DNA from: Cyanobium sp. NIES-981
Lineage (GTDB): Bacteria > Cyanobacteriota > Cyanobacteriia > PCC-6307 > Cyanobiaceae
Assembly (NCBI RefSeq): GCF_900088535.1
Contig: NZ_LT578417.1
Location: 310,001 to 374,000 of the forward strand
Direction of reading: 5' to 3'
Length of the DNA: 64,000 bases
The translations under genes were made by a program, and so were the position numbers. The stretch's first letter is position 1, and the number at the start of each line of letters is the position of its first letter. Below are positions 34,774-42,600 of the stretch, piece by piece. The notes under the pieces are model-generated. The model saw nothing but the letters and a program-made list of their open reading frames with translations. It searched no databases and had not been told where the DNA came from.

Positions 34774-35595
34774 TCAGCCCTCGTCGGGCTTGATGCGGCT
34801 GCGGCCCACCGTGTTCTGGGCGATCAGGTAGGCCGCCGCGATGGCGCCGGAGAATCCCAGCCCATTGCGCAGCAGGGGGAGCAGGTCGTCGGTGCGGGTC
34901 ACGATCGGGGCCACGCCGAACACGCCGAACAGGATCACCCAAAGGGGCGAGAGCAGCAGCACCCAGGCCCATTCCACCGTGCGGCCCTCCTGGCGCGGGT
35001 AGGCGGCGAAGCCCACGATCAGGCCCCCCAGGATCGAGGTGGCCAGGGTGAGCACCCACTGTTCGTTGGGCAGGCCCGGCACCACCTGGCAGCCGCCCCG
35101 CTCCAGGCAGGTCTCCACCGCGGCCAGCGCATCCACGATGGCGCCGTCCTCCCCGTGGTCACGCACGTAGTACTGGTTGCCGAAACGGGTCTGCAGCTCC
35201 ACCCAGTAGGTGCGCGGCATCAGGGCGAAGAGCGCATCGCCCACGTTGAAGTTCAGCAGGTTGCCGCCGCGGGGATCGGCCACCAGCAGCAGGCTGCGCT
35301 CATCCAGGTTCCAGAACTCCTTCACGGCCAGCCCTGGCGTGCGCTCGTACTGGGTGAGCACCCGCAGCTTCCAGCCCGTGTCCGCCTCGAAGCCGGTGAG
35401 GTGCTCCTCCAGCTCGGCCCGCTGGCCGTCGGTGAGGGCCCGGGCCAGATCGATCACCGGCGTGGGGTGGTCCGGCAGCAGGTCCGGGTTGTCGTAAGCG
35501 AAGGCCGGGCCTGCCCCTCCACCCACCAGGGTGCAGAGGACCAGCAACAGCGCCGCCAGCGTGGATGCCGCCCGCGTGGCCAGACTCCTTCCCAT
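34774..35595 (-). CDS. TPM-domain membrane protein
   Basis: 273 residues from the ATG at 35595. The signal peptide is TLAALLLVLCTLVGGGAGPAFA. The soluble TPM domain holds VIDLARALTDGQRAELEEHL, FEADTGWKLRVLTQYERTPG, SLLLVADPRGGNLLNFNVGD and YVELQTR-type blocks. Three membrane helices follow (LTLATSILGGLIVGFAAYP, WVLLLSPLWVILFGVFGVA, GLGFSGAIAAAYLIAQ). This is the cyanobacterial and plastid TPM family (TLP18.3-like), linked in plants to photosystem II repair. Divergent from the methyltransferase gene. Confidence 0.8.
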   Translation of the reverse strand: MGRSLATRAASTLAALLLVLCTLVGGGAGPAFAYDNPDLLPDHPTPVIDLARALTDGQRAELEEHLTGFEADTGWKLRVLTQYERTPGLAVKEFWNLDERSLLLVADPRGGNLLNFNVGDALFALMPRTYWVELQTRFGNQYYVRDHGEDGAIVDALAAVETCLERGGCQVVPGLPNEQWVLTLATSILGGLIVGFAAYPRQEGRTVEWAWVLLLSPLWVILFGVFGVAPIVTRTDDLLPLLRNGLGFSGAIAAAYLIAQNTVGRSRIKPDEG

Positions 35596-35642
35596 GCACC
35601 GTTCTCCGTGACAATGCATTCTCCCCGAGCTGCGTGCCGGCC

Positions 35643-36827
35643 GTGAGTGCACCCCCCCCGCCCTGCCCGGTCTGGCTGGCGGAGCGGCTGCGGAACTGCG
35701 GCGGAGCGGTGCCGTTCCAGCGCTTCATGGCCTGGGCGCTGCACGACCCCGACCACGGCGCCTATGGCGCCGGCCGCCTGCGGATCGGGCGCGACGGCGA
35801 CTTCGTCACCTCCCCCGCCCTCGGCCCCGACTTCGCGGCCCTGCTGGCCCCCCAGCTGGCCGCCTGGCTCTCCGCCCACGGGCCAGGTCCGCTCGCCCTG
35901 GTGGAGGCGGGCCCGGGGGAAGGAGCGCTGGCCCTGGAGCTGGCCCAGGCCCTGCAGCGCCACTGGCCCGCGCTGGCCGCCCGCACCACCCTCTGGCTGG
36001 TGGAGCCGAACGCCGGCATGGCGGAGCGGCAGCGCCGGCTGCTGCAGGCCTCGCCCCTGCCCTGCCGCTGGACCTGCTGGCAGGAGCTCGCGGCCGCGCC
36101 GGTGCGGGGCGTGGTGCTGGCCCATGAGGTGCTCGATGCCCTGGCGGTGGAGCGGATCGTGTGGGACGGGGCGCTCTGGCGCCGCCAGCTGGTGCGGCTC
36201 GTGGAGGGCGGCAGCACCGGCCCCCGGTTGCGGCTCGAGCCCGGCGAACCCCTGGAGCCTGAGGCCCTGGCGCACCTCGCCGCCCTCGGGCTCGATCCGC
36301 CCGGGGAGCAGCGCCCGGCCGGCTGGTGCACGGAACTGCACCCCGGCTCCGGCCCCTGGCTGGAGGCCTGCGCCGCCGCCCTGGCCGCAGGACCGCTGCT
36401 GGTGATCGACTACGCCCTGGAGGCCTGGCGCTACTACGCCCCCCAGCGCTCCGCCGGCACCCTGCTGGCCTACCGGGGCCAGCGGGCCAGCACCGATCCG
36501 TTGCTGGAACCGGGAGCCTGGGATCTCACCGCCCATCTCTGCATCGACACGCTGCAGGAGCAGGCCCGCCGGGCCGGCTGGCGGGTGCTGGGCCAGTGCC
36601 GCCAGGGGGAGGCCCTGCTGGCCCTGGGTCTGGCCGAGCGGCTGCACGGCCTGCAGCATGACCCTCCGGCCGGCCAGGCCAGCGGGCTGGCTGAACGGCT
36701 GGAGCTCCGGGAGGCCCTGCTCCGCCTCGTGGACCCGCACACCCTGGGGGACTTCCGCTGGCTGGCCTTCAGCCGCGGCCCCATGGCCACCCCCCGCTTC
36801 CTGCTCCCCCCCGCTCCGGCGCCCTAG
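35643..36827 (+). CDS. MidA/NDUFAF7-type SAM-dependent methyltransferase
   Basis: 394 residues from a GTG at 35643. GAVPFQRFMAWALHDPDHGAY and GDFVTSPALGPDFAALLAPQL are the diagnostic opening of the DUF185/MidA family. VEAGPGEGALALELAQAL is the SAM-binding loop, and VLAHEVLDALAVERIVW and DYALEAWRYYAPQRSAGTLL are further family blocks. The human relative methylates an arginine of a complex I subunit, so a role in NDH-1 assembly is a reasonable inference. It lies just upstream of the Mrp antiporter operon, whose subunits are related to complex I. Confidence 0.85.
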   Translation: MSAPPPPCPVWLAERLRNCGGAVPFQRFMAWALHDPDHGAYGAGRLRIGRDGDFVTSPALGPDFAALLAPQLAAWLSAHGPGPLALVEAGPGEGALALELAQALQRHWPALAARTTLWLVEPNAGMAERQRRLLQASPLPCRWTCWQELAAAPVRGVVLAHEVLDALAVERIVWDGALWRRQLVRLVEGGSTGPRLRLEPGEPLEPEALAHLAALGLDPPGEQRPAGWCTELHPGSGPWLEACAAALAAGPLLVIDYALEAWRYYAPQRSAGTLLAYRGQRASTDPLLEPGAWDLTAHLCIDTLQEQARRAGWRVLGQCRQGEALLALGLAERLHGLQHDPPAGQASGLAERLELREALLRLVDPHTLGDFRWLAFSRGPMATPRFLLPPAPAP

Positions 36828-36922
36828 GCCATCCCCCAAATCCCGGCAGGAAGCGGCTACTGTCAGCGCGCCGTGGATGGGCCTCCCCCCTGATCGACAC
36901 CTTCCGACTGCTGGAGGCCCTG

Positions 36923-37306
36923 GTGCTGGGGGCCCTGCTGGCCGGCCTGCTCGGATTGATCGGCCGCCAGAACCTCTTCCTCAAGGCCCTGGCCATGGAC
37001 GTGATGGGCACCGCCGCGGTGGCCCTGTTCGTGCTGGTGGCCGCCCGCAGCGGGCTGCGCACGCCCGTGGTGGCCGATCCCGAAGCGCTCTCCAGGCTCG
37101 GCGCCTGGGCGGATCCGATTCCCCAGGCCGTGATCCTCACCGCGATCGTGATCGGTCTGTCGATCCAGGCGGTGCTGCTGGTGGTGATCACCCGGCTCTC
37201 GGCCGTGGACCCGCTCCTGGAGCCCGCCAGCTTCGAGCAGCTGCAGGCCAGCCAGGCCCCCTCCGCCCCGGGCGCTGCCGCCCCGGCCAGCCGGGCAGCG
37301 CCATGA
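36923..37306 (+). CDS. mrpC: Mrp antiporter subunit C (MnhC/NuoK-like)
   Basis: 127 residues from a GTG; coding character continues a little upstream (LLEALVL), so a non-ATG start near 36890 is possible. Three helices: ALLAGLLGLIGRQNLFL, LAMDVMGTAAVALFVLVAA and DPIPQAVILTAIVIGLSIQA. The last is the signature of MrpC. First gene of a seven-gene operon whose order (C, D, E, F, G, DUF4040, B) is the usual cyanobacterial one. The stop overlaps mrpD by 4 bases. It forms part of a Na+/H+ antiporter in the cytoplasmic membrane. Confidence 0.82.
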   Translation: MLGALLAGLLGLIGRQNLFLKALAMDVMGTAAVALFVLVAARSGLRTPVVADPEALSRLGAWADPIPQAVILTAIVIGLSIQAVLLVVITRLSAVDPLLEPASFEQLQASQAPSAPGAAAPASRAAP

Positions 37307-38835
37307 CCCTGCTGATCGCCTGGCTGCTGCTCCCCTTCCTGGGGGCCTTCCTCTCCGCGCTGCTGCCCTCCACCGCCCGCTGGCTGGCCCTGGGCTGTGC
37401 CCTGGCCACCACGGCCGTCGGGGCGCTGCTGTTCAACGGCACCTGCCCCTGGTTCCTGCAGCTCACCGGCCCGCTGGGGGTGCTGCTGCAGGCCGATGCC
37501 CTGGCCGCTCCCTTCCTGCTGCTCAACGGGCTCGTGGTGCTGGCCGTGGTGCTCGACACCTGGAGCCGGCGCCCGCCGGGCCCCTTCCTGCTGCTGGTGA
37601 TGGTGCTGCTCGGCGGCCTCAACTCGGCCTTTCTGGCGGTCGACCTGGTGAGCCTCTACGTGGCTCTCGAGGTGGTGGGGGTCACGGCCTTCCTGCTGAT
37701 CCTGCAGAAGCGGGAGCCCCAGCAGCTCTGGATCGCCCTGCGCTACCTGCTGGTGGGCAACACGGTGATGACCGTGTACCTGGTGGGCGTTGCCCTGCTC
37801 TACCTGAACACCGGCAGCTTCCGCCTCGCTGCCCTGGGCGCGCCAGGCCTCGAACCCCGCAACCTGGCCGTGGTGGTGGCCCTGCTGCTGGTGGGCCTGC
37901 TCACCAAGTCGGGGGTGTTCCTGTCGGGGCTGTGGCTCCCCCGCACCCATGCCGAGGCTCCGGCCGACGTGTCGGCCCTGCTCTCCGGCGTCGTGGTGGC
38001 CGGTGGTCTCTGCCCCCTGCTGCGCCTGGCCAACCAGCTGCCCCAGCTGCAACCCCTGCTCGGCCTGATCGGCCTGGCCAGCGCCCTGCTGGCGCTGCTG
38101 TATGCCCTGGCGGACACCGACCTCAAACGGGTGCTCGCCTGGAGCACCCTGGGCCAGGCCGGCCTGGTGCTGCTCAGCCCCGCCACCGGCGCTGTCTACG
38201 CCCTGGCCCATGGGCTGGCGAAGGCCTGCCTGTTCCTGCTGGCCGGCCGCCTCGGCAGCCGGGATCTGCGCACCTGGCGGCTGCAGCCGCTTCCGGCCGC
38301 CCTCGGCCTGCCCTGGTATGTGGCTTCCCTCTCGATCGCCGGCGCTCCCTTCCTGCTCGGGTTCTGGACCAAGGACCAGCTCGCCTCCGTGGTGGGAGCT
38401 GGCAGCGGCATGCTGCCGGTGCCCCAGGTTCTGGTGCTGGCGATGGCAGGCACGGCGGCCGTCTATGCACGGCTGTGCTGGCGGCCGATCCGGTGGGAGT
38501 GGGCGCCTCCGGCTCCGGGCCCGTGGCTGCTGGCCGCGCTGCTGCTGGTGGGCGGCCTGGCCCTCGGGCCCCTGCCGCCGCCGGGGTCCGCCGGCAAGGC
38601 GCTGGGGGTGCTCGCCTTCGGCCTGGGGCTGTTCAGTGGTCTCACCCTGATCGCCCTCGGCCTGCAGCGGCGGCGCCTGCCCGCCTCCGATCCGTTGCCA
38701 GTGCCCTGGCCGGCACCCCTGCCGCTGCCCCTGCCGGATCTGGAGCGGCTGCAGGAACTGCTGGGCGGCCTGGCCGTGGTGGGAGCCGTTCTGGTGGGCC
38801 TGCTGATGCCGAGGGAGGTGCTGTGGCCCGGATGA
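37303..38835 (+). CDS. mrpD: Mrp antiporter subunit D (MnhD/NuoN-like)
   Basis: 510 residues, about 14 membrane helices. Key proton-channel elements are LVSLYVALEVVGVTAFLLILQ, with the conserved glutamate in helix 5; RYLLVGNTVMTVYLVGVALLY; LLTKSGVFLSGLWLPRTHAEA, with the lysine and histidine; and YALADTDLKRVLAWSTLGQ, with the second lysine. This is the largest antiporter-like subunit of the operon. The full-length MrpA N-terminal part is not encoded here, as is usual in cyanobacteria. Confidence 0.9.
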   Translation: MTLLIAWLLLPFLGAFLSALLPSTARWLALGCALATTAVGALLFNGTCPWFLQLTGPLGVLLQADALAAPFLLLNGLVVLAVVLDTWSRRPPGPFLLLVMVLLGGLNSAFLAVDLVSLYVALEVVGVTAFLLILQKREPQQLWIALRYLLVGNTVMTVYLVGVALLYLNTGSFRLAALGAPGLEPRNLAVVVALLLVGLLTKSGVFLSGLWLPRTHAEAPADVSALLSGVVVAGGLCPLLRLANQLPQLQPLLGLIGLASALLALLYALADTDLKRVLAWSTLGQAGLVLLSPATGAVYALAHGLAKACLFLLAGRLGSRDLRTWRLQPLPAALGLPWYVASLSIAGAPFLLGFWTKDQLASVVGAGSGMLPVPQVLVLAMAGTAAVYARLCWRPIRWEWAPPAPGPWLLAALLLVGGLALGPLPPPGSAGKALGVLAFGLGLFSGLTLIALGLQRRRLPASDPLPVPWPAPLPLPLPDLERLQELLGGLAVVGAVLVGLLMPREVLWPG

Positions 38836-39263
38836 TCACCATCGCCCTGCGCCTGCTGATCTGGTGCCTGCTCAGCGCCGATCTGGGCGCCACCAACGTG
38901 GCCATCGGCCTGGCCGTGGCGCTGGCCCTGCCCCAGGCCCGCCGCAGCCGGCACCTGCCCATCCGCCAGCTGCTCCGGCTCCTGCTGGCCAGCCTGGTCG
39001 CCATTCCGGTGGCCTATGGGGAGGCCGTGCGCCTGCTGCTGATGGGCCAGCGCCTGGAGGGGCGCCTGGAGCCGTCGCCGCTCACCGCCCGGGGCTCTGC
39101 GCTGCTCACGTTCCTGGAGGTGTTCCGCATCACCCTCACCCCGCTCACGATTGCGCTCGGGGTGGAGCCGGGAGGCCAGGCCTACCGGGTGCATCGCATG
39201 GCCCGGCCCCTGCCCCCCGGTTCCGGCGCCGGCACCACGCCTGACTCCCGGGAGGTGCGGTGA
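38832..39263 (+). CDS. mrpE: Mrp antiporter subunit E
   Basis: 143 residues from the ATG overlapping the mrpD stop. Two N-terminal helices (IALRLLIWCLLSADLGATNV and LLLASLVAIPVAYGEAVRLLL) precede the soluble MrpE domain, where SALLTFLEVFRITLTPLTIALGVE matches the family's ITLTPGT-like block. A small accessory subunit needed for assembly and activity of the antiporter. Confidence 0.85.
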   Translation: MITIALRLLIWCLLSADLGATNVAIGLAVALALPQARRSRHLPIRQLLRLLLASLVAIPVAYGEAVRLLLMGQRLEGRLEPSPLTARGSALLTFLEVFRITLTPLTIALGVEPGGQAYRVHRMARPLPPGSGAGTTPDSREVR

Positions 39264-39511
39264 TGGCGGTGATCCTGCTCGGTATGGTGCTCGCCCTGCT
39301 GCTGCCGATCCTGGTGGCCTGCCGCTCGGTGGATGTGTGGCACCGCCTGGCGGCCTTCGCCAGCGTGTCCACCAAGGTGGCGATCCTCATGCTCGCCGTG
39401 TCGGTGGTGCGGGACGACTGGATGCTCGGGATCGTCGGGGTGATCGTGCTCAGCGTGGGCAATGCGGCCGTGATGCTCCTGGCCAACCTGCTGCGGGGGG
39501 TGGACCGATGA
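39263..39511 (+). CDS. mrpF: Mrp antiporter subunit F
   Basis: 82 residues from the ATG that shares one base with the mrpE stop; GGAGG precedes it by 7 bases. Three helices: ILLGMVLALLLPILVACRSV, LAAFASVSTKVAILMLAVSV and IVGVIVLSVGNAAVMLLANLL. This is the size and hydrophobic profile of MrpF, with VSTKVA in the conserved middle helix. Part of the same antiporter complex. Confidence 0.85.
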   Translation: MAVILLGMVLALLLPILVACRSVDVWHRLAAFASVSTKVAILMLAVSVVRDDWMLGIVGVIVLSVGNAAVMLLANLLRGVDR

Positions 39512-39834
39512 GCGCACCGGGCGTGACCCAGCTCCTCAGCACCCTGCTGCTGCTGGCGGGCCTGGTGTTCTGGTTCGGCGGCACCTGGCCCCTGCTCGGC
39601 CGCGGCAGCTTCCTGCGCAAGCTGCACTACCTCAGCATCGCCGACACCCTCGGCTCGGCCCTGATGCTGGTGGGGCTGCTGCTCCGCCTGCGGCCGGAAT
39701 GGCCCCTGCTGCTGCTGGCCCTGCTGTCGCTGGTGGTGTGGAACACGATCTTCGGCTACGTGCTCGCCAGCTGCTCCCAGCCGCTGCCTCCCTCCTTCCC
39801 CTCCGGGGGCGCCAAGGAGGAGCGCCAGCCATGA
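39508..39834 (+). CDS. mrpG: Mrp antiporter subunit G
   Basis: 108 residues. LLLLAGLVFWFGGTWPLLG, LRKLHYLSIADTLGSALMLVG and the third helix LLLLALLSLVVWNTIFGYVLA fit MrpG; LHYLSIADTLG is the family's conserved loop (usually RLHA...DTLG). The ATG overlaps the mrpF stop by 4 bases, and its own stop overlaps the next gene by 4 bases. Confidence 0.85.
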   Translation: MSAPGVTQLLSTLLLLAGLVFWFGGTWPLLGRGSFLRKLHYLSIADTLGSALMLVGLLLRLRPEWPLLLLALLSLVVWNTIFGYVLASCSQPLPPSFPSGGAKEERQP

Positions 39835-40400
39835 CATCGGCTGCCATCACCCTCAGCGGCGATGCCGCCCTGCTGATCCCGATCACGGCACTGCTGCCGC
39901 TCACGGCGGTCCTGCTCGTGGCCCAGCCCAATCCCTACCAGACCCTGGTGCTGCGGGGCATCCTGGGGGCGGTGGCCGCCCTGATCTATGCCCTGCTGGG
40001 CGCCGCCGACGTGGCGCTCACCGAAGCCCTCGTGGGCACCTTGCTCTCCACCACCCTCTATGCGGTGGCGCTGCGCTCCTCGATGGTGCTGCGGCTGGCC
40101 CTGCCGGGCGGCGCGCCACCTCCCGAGAAGGTGGTGCGGCAGCTGCGCAGCTGGCTGGAGCCCCTGCACCTGCGTCTGGAGCTGCTGGTCGGCCCCGCCG
40201 CCGCCGACGCCGGCCTGCACGGCCTGCTCCAGCCGGTGGAGGGAGGCCAGGAGCACTTCCAGCTGCGGCTGCATCGCCCCCAGCTGCTCGAGCGGCTGGA
40301 GGATCTGCCGGGCGCCGCCGACTGGCGGGCCGACGGCCACAGCCTGCTGCTGCTGCCGCCGCTCGCTCCGCCGCCTCCCCGCTCCGGAGCCACCCCATGA
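39831..40400 (+). CDS. DUF4040/MbhD-like Mrp subunit with soluble tail
   Basis: 189 residues. The membrane part has three helices (ALLIPITALLPLTAVLLVAQ, TLVLRGILGAVAALIYALLG, ALVGTLLSTTLYAVALRSS). GAADVALTEALVGTLLST is the conserved core of DUF4040, equivalent to the C-terminal part of MrpA. Unlike a minimal DUF4040 protein it adds a soluble region of about 95 residues (from PPEKVVRQLRSWLEPLHLRL onward), which may be a cytoplasmic regulatory or docking segment. Overlaps both neighbours by 4 bases. Confidence 0.8.
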   Translation: MTSAAITLSGDAALLIPITALLPLTAVLLVAQPNPYQTLVLRGILGAVAALIYALLGAADVALTEALVGTLLSTTLYAVALRSSMVLRLALPGGAPPPEKVVRQLRSWLEPLHLRLELLVGPAAADAGLHGLLQPVEGGQEHFQLRLHRPQLLERLEDLPGAADWRADGHSLLLLPPLAPPPPRSGATP

Positions 40401-41059
40401 GCTGGATCTACGCCCTGGCGGCCGTGCTCCTCTGCCTGGCGCCGCTGCTGCTGAGCCTGCCGGAGCCGCCCCAGATCGATCGGGCGCTCGAGCTGTTGCT
40501 GCAGACCGGTGCCGTGCCCAACCTGGTGTCCACCGTGATCCTCAAGACCCGCCTCTACGACACGGTGGCGGAGGTGGTGGTGTTCACCCTGGCCTCGATC
40601 GGGGTGCGCTGGATCTTCAGCGGAGAGCCCAGCCAGCGCCGGATCCGGGGCCTGCAGGACGCTCCCTCGGTGGTGCTCTGCCAGCTCGGTTCCACCGTGT
40701 GTGCCCTGGTGGCGGTGGAACTGGCCCTGCGGGGCCACCTCTCCCCCGGCGGCGGCTTCGCGGCCGGCGTGGCCGGCGGCACGGCCATCGGCTTGCTGCT
40801 GATCAGCGGGTCGGTGCGCCTGGCCGACCGGCTCTACCAGCGCTACCGCGCCGACCTGTGGGAGAAGGCCGCCGTTGTGGCCTTCCTGGTGGTGGCCCTG
40901 CTCAGCCTGGGGGGTCTCACCCCCTGGGGCCCCGGCACGTTTGGCGCCATCGACAGCGGTGGCTGGATCCCCCTGCTCAACGTGCTGGTGGCCGTGAAGG
41001 TGACCCTGGGCTCCTGGGCGATGGTGCAGCTGCTGGTGCGCTACCGGGGGCTGCTCTAG
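40397..41059 (+). CDS. mrpB: Mrp antiporter subunit B (MnhB domain)
   Basis: 220 residues and about six helices. ETVVEVVVF-type block TVAEVVVFTLASIGVRWIF, and the MnhB signature GHLSPGGGFAAGVAGGTAIG in the second half, identify the subunit. The N-terminal part (NLVSTVILKTRLYDT) corresponds to the DUF4040-MnhB linker found in longer fused MrpA/MrpB proteins. Last gene of the antiporter operon; its 3' end overlaps the convergent NAD(P)-binding gene by 4 bases. Confidence 0.88.
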   Translation: MSWIYALAAVLLCLAPLLLSLPEPPQIDRALELLLQTGAVPNLVSTVILKTRLYDTVAEVVVFTLASIGVRWIFSGEPSQRRIRGLQDAPSVVLCQLGSTVCALVAVELALRGHLSPGGGFAAGVAGGTAIGLLLISGSVRLADRLYQRYRADLWEKAAVVAFLVVALLSLGGLTPWGPGTFGAIDSGGWIPLLNVLVAVKVTLGSWAMVQLLVRYRGLL

Positions 41060-41721
41060 CCCGCGGCCAGCCAGGCGGCCAGGGGCTGGGGCTGCTGATC
41101 CCCTCGGCTGGTGATCTCCACGATGCGGCCGCAGGCGTCCGGGGTGGCGAGGGCCTCCAGGCACACCCGGGCCACCAGACGCCGGGGGATGCTGTCGCTC
41201 TCCTGCTGGTCCGGGCCGGTGAACACCACGCCCTCCTGATCGAGCTTCTCCTCCCGTTCAATCAGCCCGCCGGGGCGCACGATCGTCCAGTCCAGCCCAC
41301 TGCGTTCCAGCCACTGCTCGCCGAGGCGCTTCCACACTAGGATGAGGCCGAACAGATTGAGCGGGTGCAGCCAGCGGCCGGCGCACAGGGAACTCACCAG
41401 CACCACCCGCTTCAGCCCCACGGCGGTGCAGGCCCGGATCTGGTCCCGCACGCCGAAGGCATCCACCTTGAGGGGGCCGCTGAGATCCACTGAAGGCCGG
41501 GCCCCCGTGGCGATCACCAGGGCGTCGCAGCCCCGCAGCGCCTCCTCCAGCTTCCGGGGCTGGTGAAGCTCGAGCCGGATCACCTCGGCGCCGTCCAGCC
41601 CGGCGGGCAGGGTGGAGTGGGGACGCACCAGGGCGCGCACCGCATGCCCCTGGCGAAGGGCTTCCTGCACCACGCGCCAGCCGGTCTTGCCGCTGGCACC
41701 GCTCACGGCGATCGTCGCCAT
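41056..41721 (-). CDS. NAD(P)-binding protein, NmrA/atypical SDR
   Basis: 221 residues from the ATG at 41721. MATIAVSGASGKTGWRVV gives the G-x-x-G-x-x-G nucleotide loop of atypical SDRs. It continues HAVRALVRPHSTLP, CDALVIATGARPSVDLSGPL and KRVVLVSSLCAGRW, then WTIVRPGGLIE near residue 145. These match the YwnB/Ycf39/NmrA-like group in cyanobacteria and plastids, which act as chaperone-like or redox-sensing proteins. The longer frame upstream overlaps the divergent methyltransferase region and was rejected. Confidence 0.85.
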   Translation of the reverse strand: MATIAVSGASGKTGWRVVQEALRQGHAVRALVRPHSTLPAGLDGAEVIRLELHQPRKLEEALRGCDALVIATGARPSVDLSGPLKVDAFGVRDQIRACTAVGLKRVVLVSSLCAGRWLHPLNLFGLILVWKRLGEQWLERSGLDWTIVRPGGLIEREEKLDQEGVVFTGPDQQESDSIPRRLVARVCLEALATPDACGRIVEITSRGDQQPQPLAAWLAAG

Positions 41722-41797
41722 CACCCCTTCCCGATGGAACGGTGTGACCCTAAGCAGTCCGCCTACGCTGCCGCCAGAGCAGTTCAGGGAGGCCGGG

Positions 41798-42559
41798 ATG
41801 GCAGGGCAAGCCCCAGGCCCGGCGGATCTGGCCGCGCTGGCGGAGCGGTGTCTCGACCGGAACCGCCACCCCCTCTGCGGCAAGGCGGACGTGGTGAATG
41901 CCCTGGGCTGGGCGAATGCCTACAGCAGCTACCTGGAGATCGCCACACCCACCTCAGGGGGCCGGTTCATGGCGGTGTGCGGCCGTCAGTTCGTGCACCG
42001 TCGCCGCGCCCTCTACAACGCTCCAGCCGACTACGCGGACGGCCTGCCTGTGCACCACCGCCAGGAGGGCGCGGAGGGGGCCAGGGTTCTGCAGCCCCTG
42101 GTGGAGTCGGGAGAGCGCTTCGATGTGGTGTTCCTGGATCCGTACCACACCTATGCGGCCTCCAGTCTCGATCTCCACGTCGCCCTCCAGCTGCTCCGGC
42201 CGGGTGGGGTGATCGTGGTGCACGACTGCAACCCCCCCGATCCCGCGCTCACCTGCCCCGAGTTCCGCCCGGGGGAATGGATGGGCCAGACCTACCTGGC
42301 CTTTCTCGATCTGCTCAGCCGGTGTCCCCATCTCGACCACTGCGTGGTCAACACCGACTGGGGGGTGGGGTTGATCTGGCATGCGGAAGCCCCCTCTCCA
42401 CGCCGCTTCGCCGGCCTGCCTCCACGCCCCGGGCTGGGGGGGATGGATGTGAGCGACTGGCGGGTGTTTTGCCTCCACCGGAAACATCTGCTGCGGCTCA
42501 TCACGGTGCGGCGATTCCTGCGGGTGTTCGCCGGGGTGCGCCTGCCGCATCCCGGCTGA
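41798..42559 (+). CDS. class I SAM methyltransferase-like protein
   Basis: 253 residues. NAYSSYLEIATPTSGGRF resembles the SAM-binding opening of the Methyltransf_24 group (YLEIGT). It is followed by FDVVFLDPYHTYAASSLDLHV (acidic metal/SAM loop) and LRPGGVIVVHDCNPPDP, the usual post-strand motif. HWHCP-type cysteines are absent. This fold is found in O-methyltransferases and carbohydrate methyltransferases; the glycine loop is degraded here (TPTSGG), so cofactor binding may be altered. Divergent from the SDR gene. Confidence 0.72.
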   Translation: MAGQAPGPADLAALAERCLDRNRHPLCGKADVVNALGWANAYSSYLEIATPTSGGRFMAVCGRQFVHRRRALYNAPADYADGLPVHHRQEGAEGARVLQPLVESGERFDVVFLDPYHTYAASSLDLHVALQLLRPGGVIVVHDCNPPDPALTCPEFRPGEWMGQTYLAFLDLLSRCPHLDHCVVNTDWGVGLIWHAEAPSPRRFAGLPPRPGLGGMDVSDWRVFCLHRKHLLRLITVRRFLRVFAGVRLPHPG

Positions 42560-42600
42560 GCTCGCCGCCGCGCCATCATCCGGCCAGGCATCTGCAGCAC

